From an uncultured Verrucomicrobia subdivision 3 bacterium (GTDB lineage: Bacteria; Verrucomicrobiota; Verrucomicrobiia; Limisphaerales; UBA11358): DNA of 64,000 nucleotides. The notes under the pieces are model-generated. The model was given only the letters and a program-made list of their open reading frames with translations. It had not been told where the DNA came from and ran no database searches. Shown one piece after another: positions 29,762-38,532 of this stretch. Numbering within the stretch: the first letter of the stretch is position 1; each line of letters starts with the position of its first letter. Made by a program: the position numbers and the translations under genes. The stretch is from NCBI GenBank assembly GCA_903922735.1, contig CAIXUZ010000045.1, forward strand, positions 44,412 to 108,411, written 5' to 3'.

Positions 29762-30060
29762 GCCATTATCCCAAGGTTCCGCAGGAGGTGGTTGGCGCAA
29801 ACTTGGCGGCGTCGCCGCAAGCCCGATGCGATGGTGGTGGAATTCAGACGCATAACCCGAGCGGGAGTTTTATGTGTTTGGCGCTTAGGCGCAAACAAAA
29901 ACGAATATTCAACGATCATCAGGAGCGACCATAACTTTCGACCCAATTTTCCAGAAAGTAGAGAAAGCGGTCTTATGTAGTTAGCCAGGCCATTCCCACG
30001 TTCCCCGCCCCACCCCCACCTGCTCATCTCTTGCCGCGCGCCCGTCAAACAAATCCTGTC

Positions 30061-30613
30061 ACCCTTTAAGCAAAGGGTATCGGCAAAGTGAAATACCTAT
30101 TCAAACACAGGGTGTTCGGCGGTTCGCACCGCATCGGTTCTCTGAAAACACTACTGTCCGGGGCAGAAAAACCCCGGTTGGCTAACGAACGGGCGGCGTT
30201 CGCAATCCATCGCAAAGTCTGAAACTTTGACATGTCCGGTGAAAGCCGGACTGAAAACAAAGCAGCGCGATTGGTTGCGGGTTCCCTCCGGTGGTTGGCA
30301 AGCGGCAAGACGGCGAAAGTTCGCTGATGATAACCCGCCTCGGTAAAACGAAGGGTGGAAACTGTTGGAAAACGCATGGCTAGAAGCTGTCCCTGCAATT
30401 CGATGGCGGCGTGCGTGAGTAGAAACATGGTAAAACCCCGTTGCAAATCCGGCGGCTAATGCGCTGTTCAAGTGGAAACCACCCACAGCCGGATAGGTGA
30501 AATGTGCGCCTATTGTAAAAGCACAATTACCCTCGAATGTTCTGCGTTCGAGTTGTTTGCTTTAGAGCCGTCAGAGGCAATGATTTTTGTTCTGCAAAAG
30601 GAGTCTCTGACGG
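30061..30613. ncRNA. Candidate structured RNA/leader region (multiple consecutive hairpins)
   Basis: About ten perfect stems of 5-9 bp, e.g. ACCCTTT-AAGC-AAAGGGT, GCGGT-TCGC-ACCGC, CCGGGG-CAGAAAAA-CCCCGG, GTCCGGT-GAAA-GCCGGAC (T-G closing pair), GCGGGTT...AACCCGC, CTCGAA-TGTTCTGCG-TTCGAG, CCGTCAGAG...CTCTGACGG. No convincing ORF. Confidence 0.45.
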
Positions 30614-30656
30614 TTCACAGCAGATAATTCAGTCTGCACCAACAAAAGGTTCTTCC

Positions 30657-31076
30657 ATGCAACTCGTCCAAAATAATCCACAAGTCCAATCCAGCATTGC
30701 TGCGCTCCCCGTCGGCTTTCTCATCACCAAGACTGGCACCACTGGCCGGCAAGTGATGAAACCGATGCCGCGCTCCGAGTTCCGCAAGCAACACGGTTAC
30801 GGCAACGCAGAGGCGAAGCGCCTTTACGGGGTGCACCTGCAAAAGTTCACGGCGGCGATCTCGGCGGACTTCGCAGCGCAAGTGGCGATGGGCAAGGTGG
30901 CGCGAGAAATCAGCGTCGGCGTGTCCGGCCTCCGCACCTACAAGGTTGGCGAGATCAAAGCGGCTCCGGCGGCGAAACAAATTCCGGCCAGCCAGGAGGA
31001 CTTGGAAGCGGCGCTGGCGCTGAAACTCGGCATGAAGGTCGAGGATTTGCGCGGCATGATTGCGCTGACGAAATAA
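30657..31076 (+). CDS. Conserved-looking hypothetical protein at the left side of an integrative element
   Basis: MQLVQNNPQVQSSIAALPVGFLITKTGTTGRQVMKPMPRSEFRKQHGYGNAEAKRLYGVHLQKF...; same strand as the following element genes. Confidence 0.7.
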   Translation: MQLVQNNPQVQSSIAALPVGFLITKTGTTGRQVMKPMPRSEFRKQHGYGNAEAKRLYGVHLQKFTAAISADFAAQVAMGKVAREISVGVSGLRTYKVGEIKAAPAAKQIPASQEDLEAALALKLGMKVEDLRGMIALTK

Positions 31077-31253
31077 TCGCCACCCGATTTGGGCGGCCAG
31101 CAGGTGAATAATGCACGGGCACGACGGACAGCGGATTTATCCGCCCCCCTGACGCCGCAGTGTGCTGCTGGTCGCTCTCTGCATTTTTCACCCCGTCACA
31201 GCTTCTTTTCCCGACCGCAGAGTTCAACCACTGCGTTCGGCAAAGGAACCACA

Positions 31254-31742
31254 ATGACTATATGGCGAACCAAACTGCGCGGCTCCGAGTTCAAATTGAC
31301 GCGCTTTAACGACGCACTGCCCTCGGGCAGTGCGCTGGACAATCCTGAACGGCTCGTGGATTACTTGCGGTCTAATCTGGCGGAGAGCGTGATCTACCGG
31401 CCCGACGTGGAAAACTTCATCGTCGTGCACCTCAACACGCGGCGCAACGCCATCGGATTGGAAATCGTCAGCACCGGCACGCTGGACACCCTGCTCGTTC
31501 ATGCTCGCGAGGTGTTCAAATCCGCCATCGTGACCAACGCTTCGGCGATTGCGTTGGCACACAACCATCCGAGCGGCGATCCGTCCCCATCGGAAGCGGA
31601 CATCAAGGTGACACGCGATCTGATCCGGGCCGGTCAACTCTTGAAGATTGAAGTGCTCGACCACGTTGTTCTCGGCCAGATCACGCCCGAACGTCTGAAA
31701 GGCTGGGCGAGCCTTCGTGAATTGGGCTTCTTCTATTCCTAA
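31254..31742 (+). CDS. radC: RadC/JAB-domain protein
   Basis: IALAHNHPSGDPSPSEADIKVTRDL JAB metalloprotease-like motif; LLKIEVLDHVVLG. Confidence 0.9.
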   Translation: MTIWRTKLRGSEFKLTRFNDALPSGSALDNPERLVDYLRSNLAESVIYRPDVENFIVVHLNTRRNAIGLEIVSTGTLDTLLVHAREVFKSAIVTNASAIALAHNHPSGDPSPSEADIKVTRDLIRAGQLLKIEVLDHVVLGQITPERLKGWASLRELGFFYS

Positions 31743-31748
31743 AAAATC

Positions 31749-33140
31749 ATGCTTAATCAAACCAAAGATCCCGCCGTCGCACTCGCCAAGCAGTTCGAAT
31801 GGCTCACCTCGGCCATGAAGAAAGTTGGCAGCGAGGCGCAACTGCGGGTGGCCAACCACCTCTACGCAGTCACGAACGGCCGGCATCGCCTGTTGCCGAA
31901 CTACCACAACGACCCGCTCATCGGCAGCGATGTCAAAACTGCTCTATACAAGCATGTATTCCGTGCCTGTGCCGGGAATGGGAAAACGCCCAATTGGTCA
32001 ATGCTTCAAGGTCAGGCGGGTAACGGCAGCAAGCGCGTTGACCCGATTGATGTCGCCATTGAGCCGGTGATTGAAGCGGTCAAAGTCGTCGAGGCAGGCA
32101 CTTTGAAGCCCGTCACTGCGTCGCCGATCGGCGGTGATAGCGAAGTGGCTGATCTGCTCGCCAAGCTGCTCAAGGGCAGATTGGCACCCGAAAATGCCCC
32201 ACCTGTCGCTCTGGACGAGGAAAGGGTTGAAACCATCGCTGACCGCTGCGCTCGTTCGGCTGTCACGGAGGCGTTATTGGATGCGGACAAGGAATTCGAG
32301 GGCAAGCTCAAGCATCATTTGGGCAACGGCTCATTCCCGACAGACCGTGTGCAGGCGCTCATTGCCGAGGCCATGCGCGGCAATGTGAAAACCGTCAGCA
32401 TCATCCTGCCCAGCGGCGAGGTCAAGGTGGTCAAAGGGCTGGCGCACGAACAGTTCCCGTTGCTGCTCAAGATGGCGGCAGCGCGGGTCAACCTGCTCAT
32501 CACCGGACCGACCGGTTCCGGCAAGACTCACGCCGCGGAGACAGTGGCGAAGGCGCTCGACCTGCCGTTCTTCTACAACGGCGCAATTGACACCGAATAC
32601 AAGCTCAAGGGCTTTATTGATGCCGGCGGCAAGCTCATCAGTCCGGCGTTCCGCAAGGCGTGGCAGAACGGCGGCGTCTATTGCTTCGATGAAGTGGACG
32701 CCTCGCTGCCACCGGCGGTGCTGTCATTCAACGGCGCATTATCCAACCACCTCTGCGACTTCCCCGATGGCATGGTGGAGCGTCACCCCAACTGCGTGAT
32801 TCTGGCGACGGCCAACACCTGGCTCGGCGGCGCGACGTTCGACTATGTTGGCCGCATGAAACAGGATGCGGCATTCTCCGACCGCTTCGCCACGCTCTAC
32901 TGGGGCATCGACGAGAAACTGGAACGCGCCCTGTGTGGCAACAAGGACTGGGTCAAGTTTGTTCAGGCGGTCCGTGCCAACATCGTTGAGCATGGATTGA
33001 AGGTCATCGTGTCGCCCCGCGCCACGTTCAACGGCGAGAAATTGCTGGCCGCTGGCATCGAACGCGAGGAAGTCATCAAATCCTGCGTCAAGAAGGGCAT
33101 GAGCAACGATCAATGGAATCAGATCAACCCCGACAAATGA
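31749..33140 (+). CDS. CobS/MoxR-like AAA+ ATPase
   Basis: LLITGPTGSGKTHAAETVAKAL Walker A; GGVYCFDEVDASLPPAVLSFNGALSN Walker B; VILATANTWLGG sensor. Confidence 0.85.
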   Translation: MLNQTKDPAVALAKQFEWLTSAMKKVGSEAQLRVANHLYAVTNGRHRLLPNYHNDPLIGSDVKTALYKHVFRACAGNGKTPNWSMLQGQAGNGSKRVDPIDVAIEPVIEAVKVVEAGTLKPVTASPIGGDSEVADLLAKLLKGRLAPENAPPVALDEERVETIADRCARSAVTEALLDADKEFEGKLKHHLGNGSFPTDRVQALIAEAMRGNVKTVSIILPSGEVKVVKGLAHEQFPLLLKMAAARVNLLITGPTGSGKTHAAETVAKALDLPFFYNGAIDTEYKLKGFIDAGGKLISPAFRKAWQNGGVYCFDEVDASLPPAVLSFNGALSNHLCDFPDGMVERHPNCVILATANTWLGGATFDYVGRMKQDAAFSDRFATLYWGIDEKLERALCGNKDWVKFVQAVRANIVEHGLKVIVSPRATFNGEKLLAAGIEREEVIKSCVKKGMSNDQWNQINPDK

Positions 33141-33141
33141 T

Positions 33142-33948
33142 ATGGCGATCCACAAATTTGAGTCCGTGGCCGCTTATGGTCGCCATGTGAAGGCTTTACT
33201 TGGTCACAGCCGGGCGCGCGATTGGGGCAAGAGCGGTGCGGGTGAGGCTCTAGCGGAATCGGTTGAATATGCCATCAACGGCAACACCAATCTCGTAACC
33301 GAAGCTGAGAAGCTCATGGACAAATTGCAAACCAGCATTGAGGTCAAGAGCCGGCAATGGGGTGGTGCGGTGGCGGGCGCATTTCCCTGCGTGCCTGACT
33401 ATCTCATCGGCCATCCCGAATCCATGCGGAAGTTGGACGACTGCGTCAGTGACAGTGCGCCGTTGCGGGTGTTCTGCTGCACCAGCAGCAGCGGAGCGAT
33501 GGATTGGCAGCAACTACAACGGCGTGGCGTGGCGGTGCTGGCAGCGACGATGGCGCTATGCCAGTCGCGTCCGGTGGAATTGTGGACGTTCACCCCATTC
33601 CGTGGCAACGGGCAGCACGGCGAATGCAACGTCATGGTGCGCGTCAACTCATCACCGCTCTGCTTGTCCGAAGCGTGTGTGGCGCTCAGTTCCATCGGCT
33701 TTGACCGCAATCTGGGCATGACCATCGGCTACGTCGAAGACGCGTTTGACGGTGGCTGGGCACGCATCTTGAAGAACGCCGGGTTTGATGATGAATCGCG
33801 AACCATCGAAGCCTGCCGCGAAATGCTGGGCGCAAGTGAAAACGACCTGATCATCCCGCCGGCTCATGCAAGTTTCCAACAAATCTACAGCGATCCGATT
33901 GGCTGGGTTCAGAAAATTCTGAACCAATACGCAGCCAGCGAATACTGA
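33142..33948 (+). CDS. Hypothetical partner of the AAA+ ATPase
   Basis: 268-aa ORF starting 2 nt after the ATPase stop; no catalytic motif recognised. Confidence 0.7.
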   Translation: MAIHKFESVAAYGRHVKALLGHSRARDWGKSGAGEALAESVEYAINGNTNLVTEAEKLMDKLQTSIEVKSRQWGGAVAGAFPCVPDYLIGHPESMRKLDDCVSDSAPLRVFCCTSSSGAMDWQQLQRRGVAVLAATMALCQSRPVELWTFTPFRGNGQHGECNVMVRVNSSPLCLSEACVALSSIGFDRNLGMTIGYVEDAFDGGWARILKNAGFDDESRTIEACREMLGASENDLIIPPAHASFQQIYSDPIGWVQKILNQYAASEY

Positions 33949-33995
33949 CTACCCCCGTGCTGCCCACTGGCTGCCCACGTTCTCCCAACACAAAT

Positions 33996-34394
33996 ATGAA
34001 AACAAATAACGACTCCCCGTTCGGCGAAGTCATCTTCGCCTACACCCGTAAACAAGCCCTCGCTGATGGCGTCCAAGTTGACGTGACCGCGACCGCGAAA
34101 GAGGCTGGCATCAAGTTTCCAATGTTCCTAACCCGCGCCGTGTTCGATGCCTACGTCGCCGTGCCCGATGGCGTTAGCGGTCAGGACGAAGCTGGTCGGC
34201 TCTGGGATGTCGTGTGGATGACACGGTTTGGCATCCTCCGCGCCCGTTCTGGTGTTGATCGCATCCCCGTCGCCCTCTACGTCCGCAACGATGACCGCGC
34301 CGCCCGGCTGGTGAAGCTCATCGCACAATGCGGCCCGCTCGACATGGACGATCTTCAACCCGCCATTACCGTTATGCTGACGGATGAGGATTGA
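33996..34394 (+). CDS. Hypothetical protein (DUF6573-like)
   Basis: MKTNNDSPFGEVIFAYTRKQALADGVQVDVTATAKEAGIKFPMFLTRAVFDAYV; family assignment from memory of the pattern. Confidence 0.65.
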   Translation: MKTNNDSPFGEVIFAYTRKQALADGVQVDVTATAKEAGIKFPMFLTRAVFDAYVAVPDGVSGQDEAGRLWDVVWMTRFGILRARSGVDRIPVALYVRNDDRAARLVKLIAQCGPLDMDDLQPAITVMLTDED

Positions 34395-34425
34395 CAATTA
34401 TTCTGAACCAGCAAACCCTCATGAT

Positions 34426-34809
34426 ATGTTGAAAACGCGGGTTGGCCTGATCGTTTTATTGGCAATGGTGGCAATCCTTAATCAAGGTTGTGTCGAGTAT
34501 GGAATTGCAAAGCTTACTGCCGACTCCACGCAATCGCGTTCAGCATACTCAGATTATATTTTTCATGAATTAGAAATACGGGCGCAGCACCCCGATGGAG
34601 AACAGAATCCGATTCTATCACTCGACAAATGGCGTGATGACATCTACTACCCGCACCTTGAATATGCGAATTATTGCCAGAAATATTCACAAGGCGGAGT
34701 CATTGTCGGCTCATTAATGCCTTATGAAATTTGGAAACAAACAGAATACAAAAAGATGTTAGCAGATCTGAAAAAACCCTATGTATCTCCAAAATACAGA
34801 GACAAATAG
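34426..34809 (+). CDS. Putative lipoprotein
   Basis: MLKTRVGLIVLLAMVAILNQGC lipobox-like signal peptide. Confidence 0.6.
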   Translation: MLKTRVGLIVLLAMVAILNQGCVEYGIAKLTADSTQSRSAYSDYIFHELEIRAQHPDGEQNPILSLDKWRDDIYYPHLEYANYCQKYSQGGVIVGSLMPYEIWKQTEYKKMLADLKKPYVSPKYRDK

Positions 34810-35070
34810 TGGATTTTAGTCCTGTCCCGTTAAAGTATGCGCCCAGACATAGCGCACTTTCTGTGTCATAGCTTCTGACTTCCCACTTCGACGGCATCTA
34901 TTTTCAGATTGTATTCTAATCAGTGCCGGTTTTATCAGTGTCGGTAAAGGTTTTCATAACCATCTGCCCCGCCTCGGAATGAAATGTCGACTTTATTCCG
35001 CCTTCGATATTTACGCTGCCAAATCAGTAATCGCAGTTAAACAATGAAGATTTCCCGTAAGGATTAACCC

Positions 35071-35427
35071 ATGAAAGAAAAACTCCCCATGACCGAAGTC
35101 TTGACGTGGCTCCATGAGAACCACCCAGAACTACACGCCGCCGCAGTCGCAGAAAGAGACTGGCTGTGGGTCTGCTGCGATTTGCGCGGCGACCACAACC
35201 AAGCCGTCCGTGATTCACTCTGCGAGTTTGGATTCAGATTCGCCAAGCGCGGGCACACGCTCCCCAGCGGCCAGATGTCGTTCTGGTCGCACAGTTGCAC
35301 CAAACCGATTCCATTCAAGCGCCGGGGAAAGTCTATCAACAAACCAACCGCAACAAATACTTCGGGCGATAACGCCGCACCGTTCAGCTCCGACGAGTTG
35401 GCCGAGGCGTCACTGTTATTCGCCTGA
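35071..35427 (+). CDS. Hypothetical protein
   Basis: 118-aa ORF in the same orientation as its neighbours. Confidence 0.55.
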   Translation: MKEKLPMTEVLTWLHENHPELHAAAVAERDWLWVCCDLRGDHNQAVRDSLCEFGFRFAKRGHTLPSGQMSFWSHSCTKPIPFKRRGKSINKPTATNTSGDNAAPFSSDELAEASLLFA

Positions 35428-35436
35428 CATACCAAA

Positions 35437-36057
35437 ATGAAACCATCCGATTACATTGGAAAAAGCGGCAAGATCGCCGAGCTCCTGTTTAAGCAAATTC
35501 CCAAGCTGCAAGCGCCGGATTGTCCTATCATGGATCGCCGATACCTTTTCACCGGCAAACCCGGCTTGGGCAAAAGTGCTATCGCTGAAATGTTGGGCCG
35601 TGCTTTGGTCACACATCCGCTGGGAATTGAAACTGTGAACGGTCAAAGCTGCTCGGTTGATCTTATCCGCGAATGGCAGTATTGCGGCCGGTTCTATCCC
35701 ATGTTCGGGATGCGGGTGCAAATCATTGACGAAATTGAATCCATGTCGTCCGCCGCGCTCTGTGAAATTCGTTCCTACCTCGACCGGTTGGCAAGCAAAA
35801 CCGTGATTATCGGCACGACAAATCGCACAGTCGAGGAACTGCCAGAGCAACTGCAAACGAGGTTCAAAATCATGTATTTCGAGCCAATCCCGCTCGAAAT
35901 AATTGCGGACTGGCTGCAAATCAAGTTCCCGCGTCTCGGGGCGGCGCTGGCCGGCTCCATAGCGATTCAATCCAACGGCAACGTGCGCGCCGCCGAGACG
36001 GTCGCCATGTCCATTGGGGATAATTGGACGACAGAACCGGAGGTGGGTTTGCCATGA
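35437..36057 (+). CDS. Small AAA ATPase
   Basis: RYLFTGKPGLGKSAIAEMLGRAL Walker A; VQIIDEIESMSSAALCEIRSYLD Walker B; VIIGTTNRTVEELPEQLQTRF. Confidence 0.8.
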   Translation: MKPSDYIGKSGKIAELLFKQIPKLQAPDCPIMDRRYLFTGKPGLGKSAIAEMLGRALVTHPLGIETVNGQSCSVDLIREWQYCGRFYPMFGMRVQIIDEIESMSSAALCEIRSYLDRLASKTVIIGTTNRTVEELPEQLQTRFKIMYFEPIPLEIIADWLQIKFPRLGAALAGSIAIQSNGNVRAAETVAMSIGDNWTTEPEVGLP

Positions 36058-36233
36058 ACGAATTCAAGCCTCGCAAACCCAAGTCGGCACAGCTTGAGGT
36101 TCAATGGTCGGAAACGGAAACCTTCACCCTCATCACCCAGCAGGCCGTTGATGGCGATCGCATTGCCAGAGAAATCGGCCAACGCGACGCCGATCAACTG
36201 GCGTCCGCAGAACTCCAGAGCCAACTATTATGA
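36054..36233 (+). CDS. Small hypothetical protein (59 aa) coupled between the AAA ATPase and the integrase
   Basis: MNEFKPRKPKSAQLEVQWSETETF...; ATGA overlaps at both ends. Confidence 0.6.
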   Translation: MNEFKPRKPKSAQLEVQWSETETFTLITQQAVDGDRIAREIGQRDADQLASAELQSQLL

Positions 36234-37399
36234 AACTCAAGAAAATCGCCGGTGTGTATCACGCCCAGTTTCGCACGGCCACCGGTGCGCGGCGCATAAT
36301 CTCCACCAAACAAACCGACCGCGAACAAGCGCTAGCCGTCGTCAAGCAGGCCGGTATTGCCGAGTTGGAACAGGCCGGGCTTGCTGGCAAGCTGTCCCGT
36401 GAAGTTGTCGGGCGAATCTTGACCGGCAAGCGCATGACGTTGGCGAAGGCTGTCGCGCCGTTTAGGGAATGGATGCAGTCGCGCGGTCGTTCGCCCAAGA
36501 CTATCGAGGAAAACACCATCACCCTTACCGCGTGGATCCGGGAAATGAAGCTGGAATCCCATCCGCCGACCACCGTCACCGGGTCACACATCGGCAACTG
36601 GATCAATGATGCCGACAAAGCGCGCGGCCAGAGTTCGCGAAAGGTTGCGCTCGGCCACCTTCATACTTTCTTCGCCTTTTGCTGCGCCAATGGCTGGGTG
36701 TCGGCTGATCCCTCATCCGCCATTGGCATTGATTACAGCGTTTTGTCACACGAACAGAAGGAGCCGAACGAACGCCAGCCGTTCACGCCGGACGAATTGG
36801 CACGACTCACCGCCCATCTGCAATCTGAGTTGCAAATCATCCGGCAGGACGTGGCCCGCGTCGAGGCGGACACCAGTTACACCGGCAATGGCAAGGCGGT
36901 AAAGCTGGGCAAACTTGATGGCAAACGCACCGAATTGTTCTTCTGGCTGTTCGCCGTGCGTTGCTCGGTCCAGACCGGCTTGCGCCTGTCGGACATCGCC
37001 GGGCTTGAATGGCGGTGCTTTGGCGAGCCGGGCAAGTTGGTCGTCTGGATGGATAAAACGAATCGGCGCATTGAGCATCCCTTGCCGGAAGAACTGGAAA
37101 CGATGGTCACACAGATTCCGCTGGCCAGCCCGACGCATTTGTTCCCCGACCAGCACGAGATCATAAATGACGTGAAACGCCGGGCATTGCTGTCCGTGCA
37201 ATTCAAGCGCATCTGCAAGCGTATCGGCATCCTGGGCAAGTCCTACCATTGCACAAGACACGCAGCGGCGAGTGAGAAATACCACGCGATTGACAAGGAC
37301 GACTTGGCAAAGCGATTGGCCGAAACCTTGTCCATGACGCAAATCAAGCAACTACTCGGGCATTCGAGCACCAAAACGAGCCGTGTTTATGTCCACTGA
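36230..37399 (+). CDS. Tyrosine recombinase/integrase
   Basis: TGLRLSDIAGLEW, CTRHAAASEKY, QIKQLLGHSSTKTSRVYVH: the R..H-x-x-R..G-H..Y constellation. Confidence 0.92.
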   Translation: MKLKKIAGVYHAQFRTATGARRIISTKQTDREQALAVVKQAGIAELEQAGLAGKLSREVVGRILTGKRMTLAKAVAPFREWMQSRGRSPKTIEENTITLTAWIREMKLESHPPTTVTGSHIGNWINDADKARGQSSRKVALGHLHTFFAFCCANGWVSADPSSAIGIDYSVLSHEQKEPNERQPFTPDELARLTAHLQSELQIIRQDVARVEADTSYTGNGKAVKLGKLDGKRTELFFWLFAVRCSVQTGLRLSDIAGLEWRCFGEPGKLVVWMDKTNRRIEHPLPEELETMVTQIPLASPTHLFPDQHEIINDVKRRALLSVQFKRICKRIGILGKSYHCTRHAAASEKYHAIDKDDLAKRLAETLSMTQIKQLLGHSSTKTSRVYVH

Positions 37400-37510
37400 C
37401 ATCCGTCATGCAGAATCGCGTTGACGGAATCCCCGGCGGGGTGTCTCATGCGGTTGACATTTTAACGTAGTCGGATTGGACAGCTAGAAAACCGCGAATT
37501 TTCCCTAACG

Positions 37511-37563
37511 TCCAGAACCGTCTGACCGCGCCCCCATCGGGCGCGGCTCGGAACGTTTCTGGA
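37511..37563. other. Extended hairpin (18 bp with one mismatch and one internal loop) downstream of the integrase
   Basis: TCCAGAA-c-CGT-ctga-CCGCGCCC-ccatc-GGGCGCGG-ctcgga-ACG-t-TTCTGGA. Confidence 0.65.
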
Positions 37564-37646
37564 TAAGGCGCTTCGCGGTGCCTCTAGCTGGGCGTGACGG
37601 GTCCGCGCCTCTTTCTTTTTCTCCTTCGCTAACTATTAAATTATTT

Positions 37647-38075
37647 ATGAATGAAACATCATTTTGGGATCGCTTTGTCGAGAGCGCAAAACTCGTGACG
37701 CAAAATCCAAACCATCCAGCCCTAGCTAACGTTCAGCAAATTAAAGATGGCGTTAATTTAACAGATGATAATGGCGACACACCACTCATGTTGTCTTCAA
37801 GGATTGGACACACGGAAGCGTCCAAGATTCTACTAGGCATGGGTGCTAACATTGACGCGCAAAACATTGACGGCATAACGGCCCTGATGCTGGCCGTGCA
37901 TAATAATCATGTAGAAGTCGTAAAACTGCTGTTGGATAATAAAGCGAATGTTAATTTGAATGCTGGTGGAGGATTGACTGCTTTACGGACGGCAAAAGTA
38001 GGAACAAGCTTAACCAAGATTTTTGTTCGCTCTAAAATTCTAGCCCTACTCCGGGGGGCTGGCGCAAGAGAATGA
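37647..38075 (+). CDS. Ankyrin-repeat protein
   Basis: NGDTPLMLSSRIGHTEASKILLGMGANIDAQNIDGITALMLAVHNNHVEVVKLLLDNKANVN. Confidence 0.88.
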   Translation: MNETSFWDRFVESAKLVTQNPNHPALANVQQIKDGVNLTDDNGDTPLMLSSRIGHTEASKILLGMGANIDAQNIDGITALMLAVHNNHVEVVKLLLDNKANVNLNAGGGLTALRTAKVGTSLTKIFVRSKILALLRGAGARE

Positions 38076-38352
38076 AAGCCTAGCAAGCAGCGTATTAGAC
38101 CCAAATTTATACTCCAAGATTCCACCGGACGCATTTCCTGAACGAGTCCCGACAGATGACATTAAGGCAACGGCATCGGACGCAGCGAACAAATGGATTC
38201 GGATAACGATAAGCAAGTGTTTTCCAGGCAATGGTGATTTCACCAACGCGACGATTCCAGTCGTCCGCGAACCGAAGCCGATTCTGGAGGTGATCACGCG
38301 CCAGCATTTGTTTACCTGTGCCCCGTGGCGGTTTGACTGCGGAGGTGGTTGA
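38059..38352 (+). pseudogene. Coding-like remnant without an ATG start
   Basis: Open frame reads GLAQENESLASSVLDPNLYSKIPPDAFPERVPTDDIKATASDAANKWIRITISKCFPGNGDFTNATIPVVREPKPILEVITRQHLF; protein-like composition. Confidence 0.4.
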
Positions 38353-38532
38353 TCGCGTCATCCGACACTTTTCCGCCCCGGAACCAGTCGCCAAACCCTC
38401 AAAACAGAGGAAAGCACCTAAATTCGCCATAATCTGACTCATATACTCTTTCAAAAACAGGGTGTAAATCAGCCTAAAAGCCGCCAGCACCTTTTGCACT
38501 AAACATTCATCCCTAGGGTAGAGACCATGATT

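Noticed and set aside
30066-30486. Minus-strand ORFs 30066-30446 and 30151-30486 as proteins
   Set aside because: They overlap in different frames, have no protein-like motif, and coincide with the hairpin cluster.
30061-30613. Retron or diversity-generating element
   Set aside because: No reverse-transcriptase ORF (YADD or similar) anywhere in the window, so structured RNA alone is not enough.
37511-37563. Integron attC site
   Set aside because: Good hairpin shape, but no GTTRRRY/RYYYAAC core and no intI-type recombinase signature recognised.
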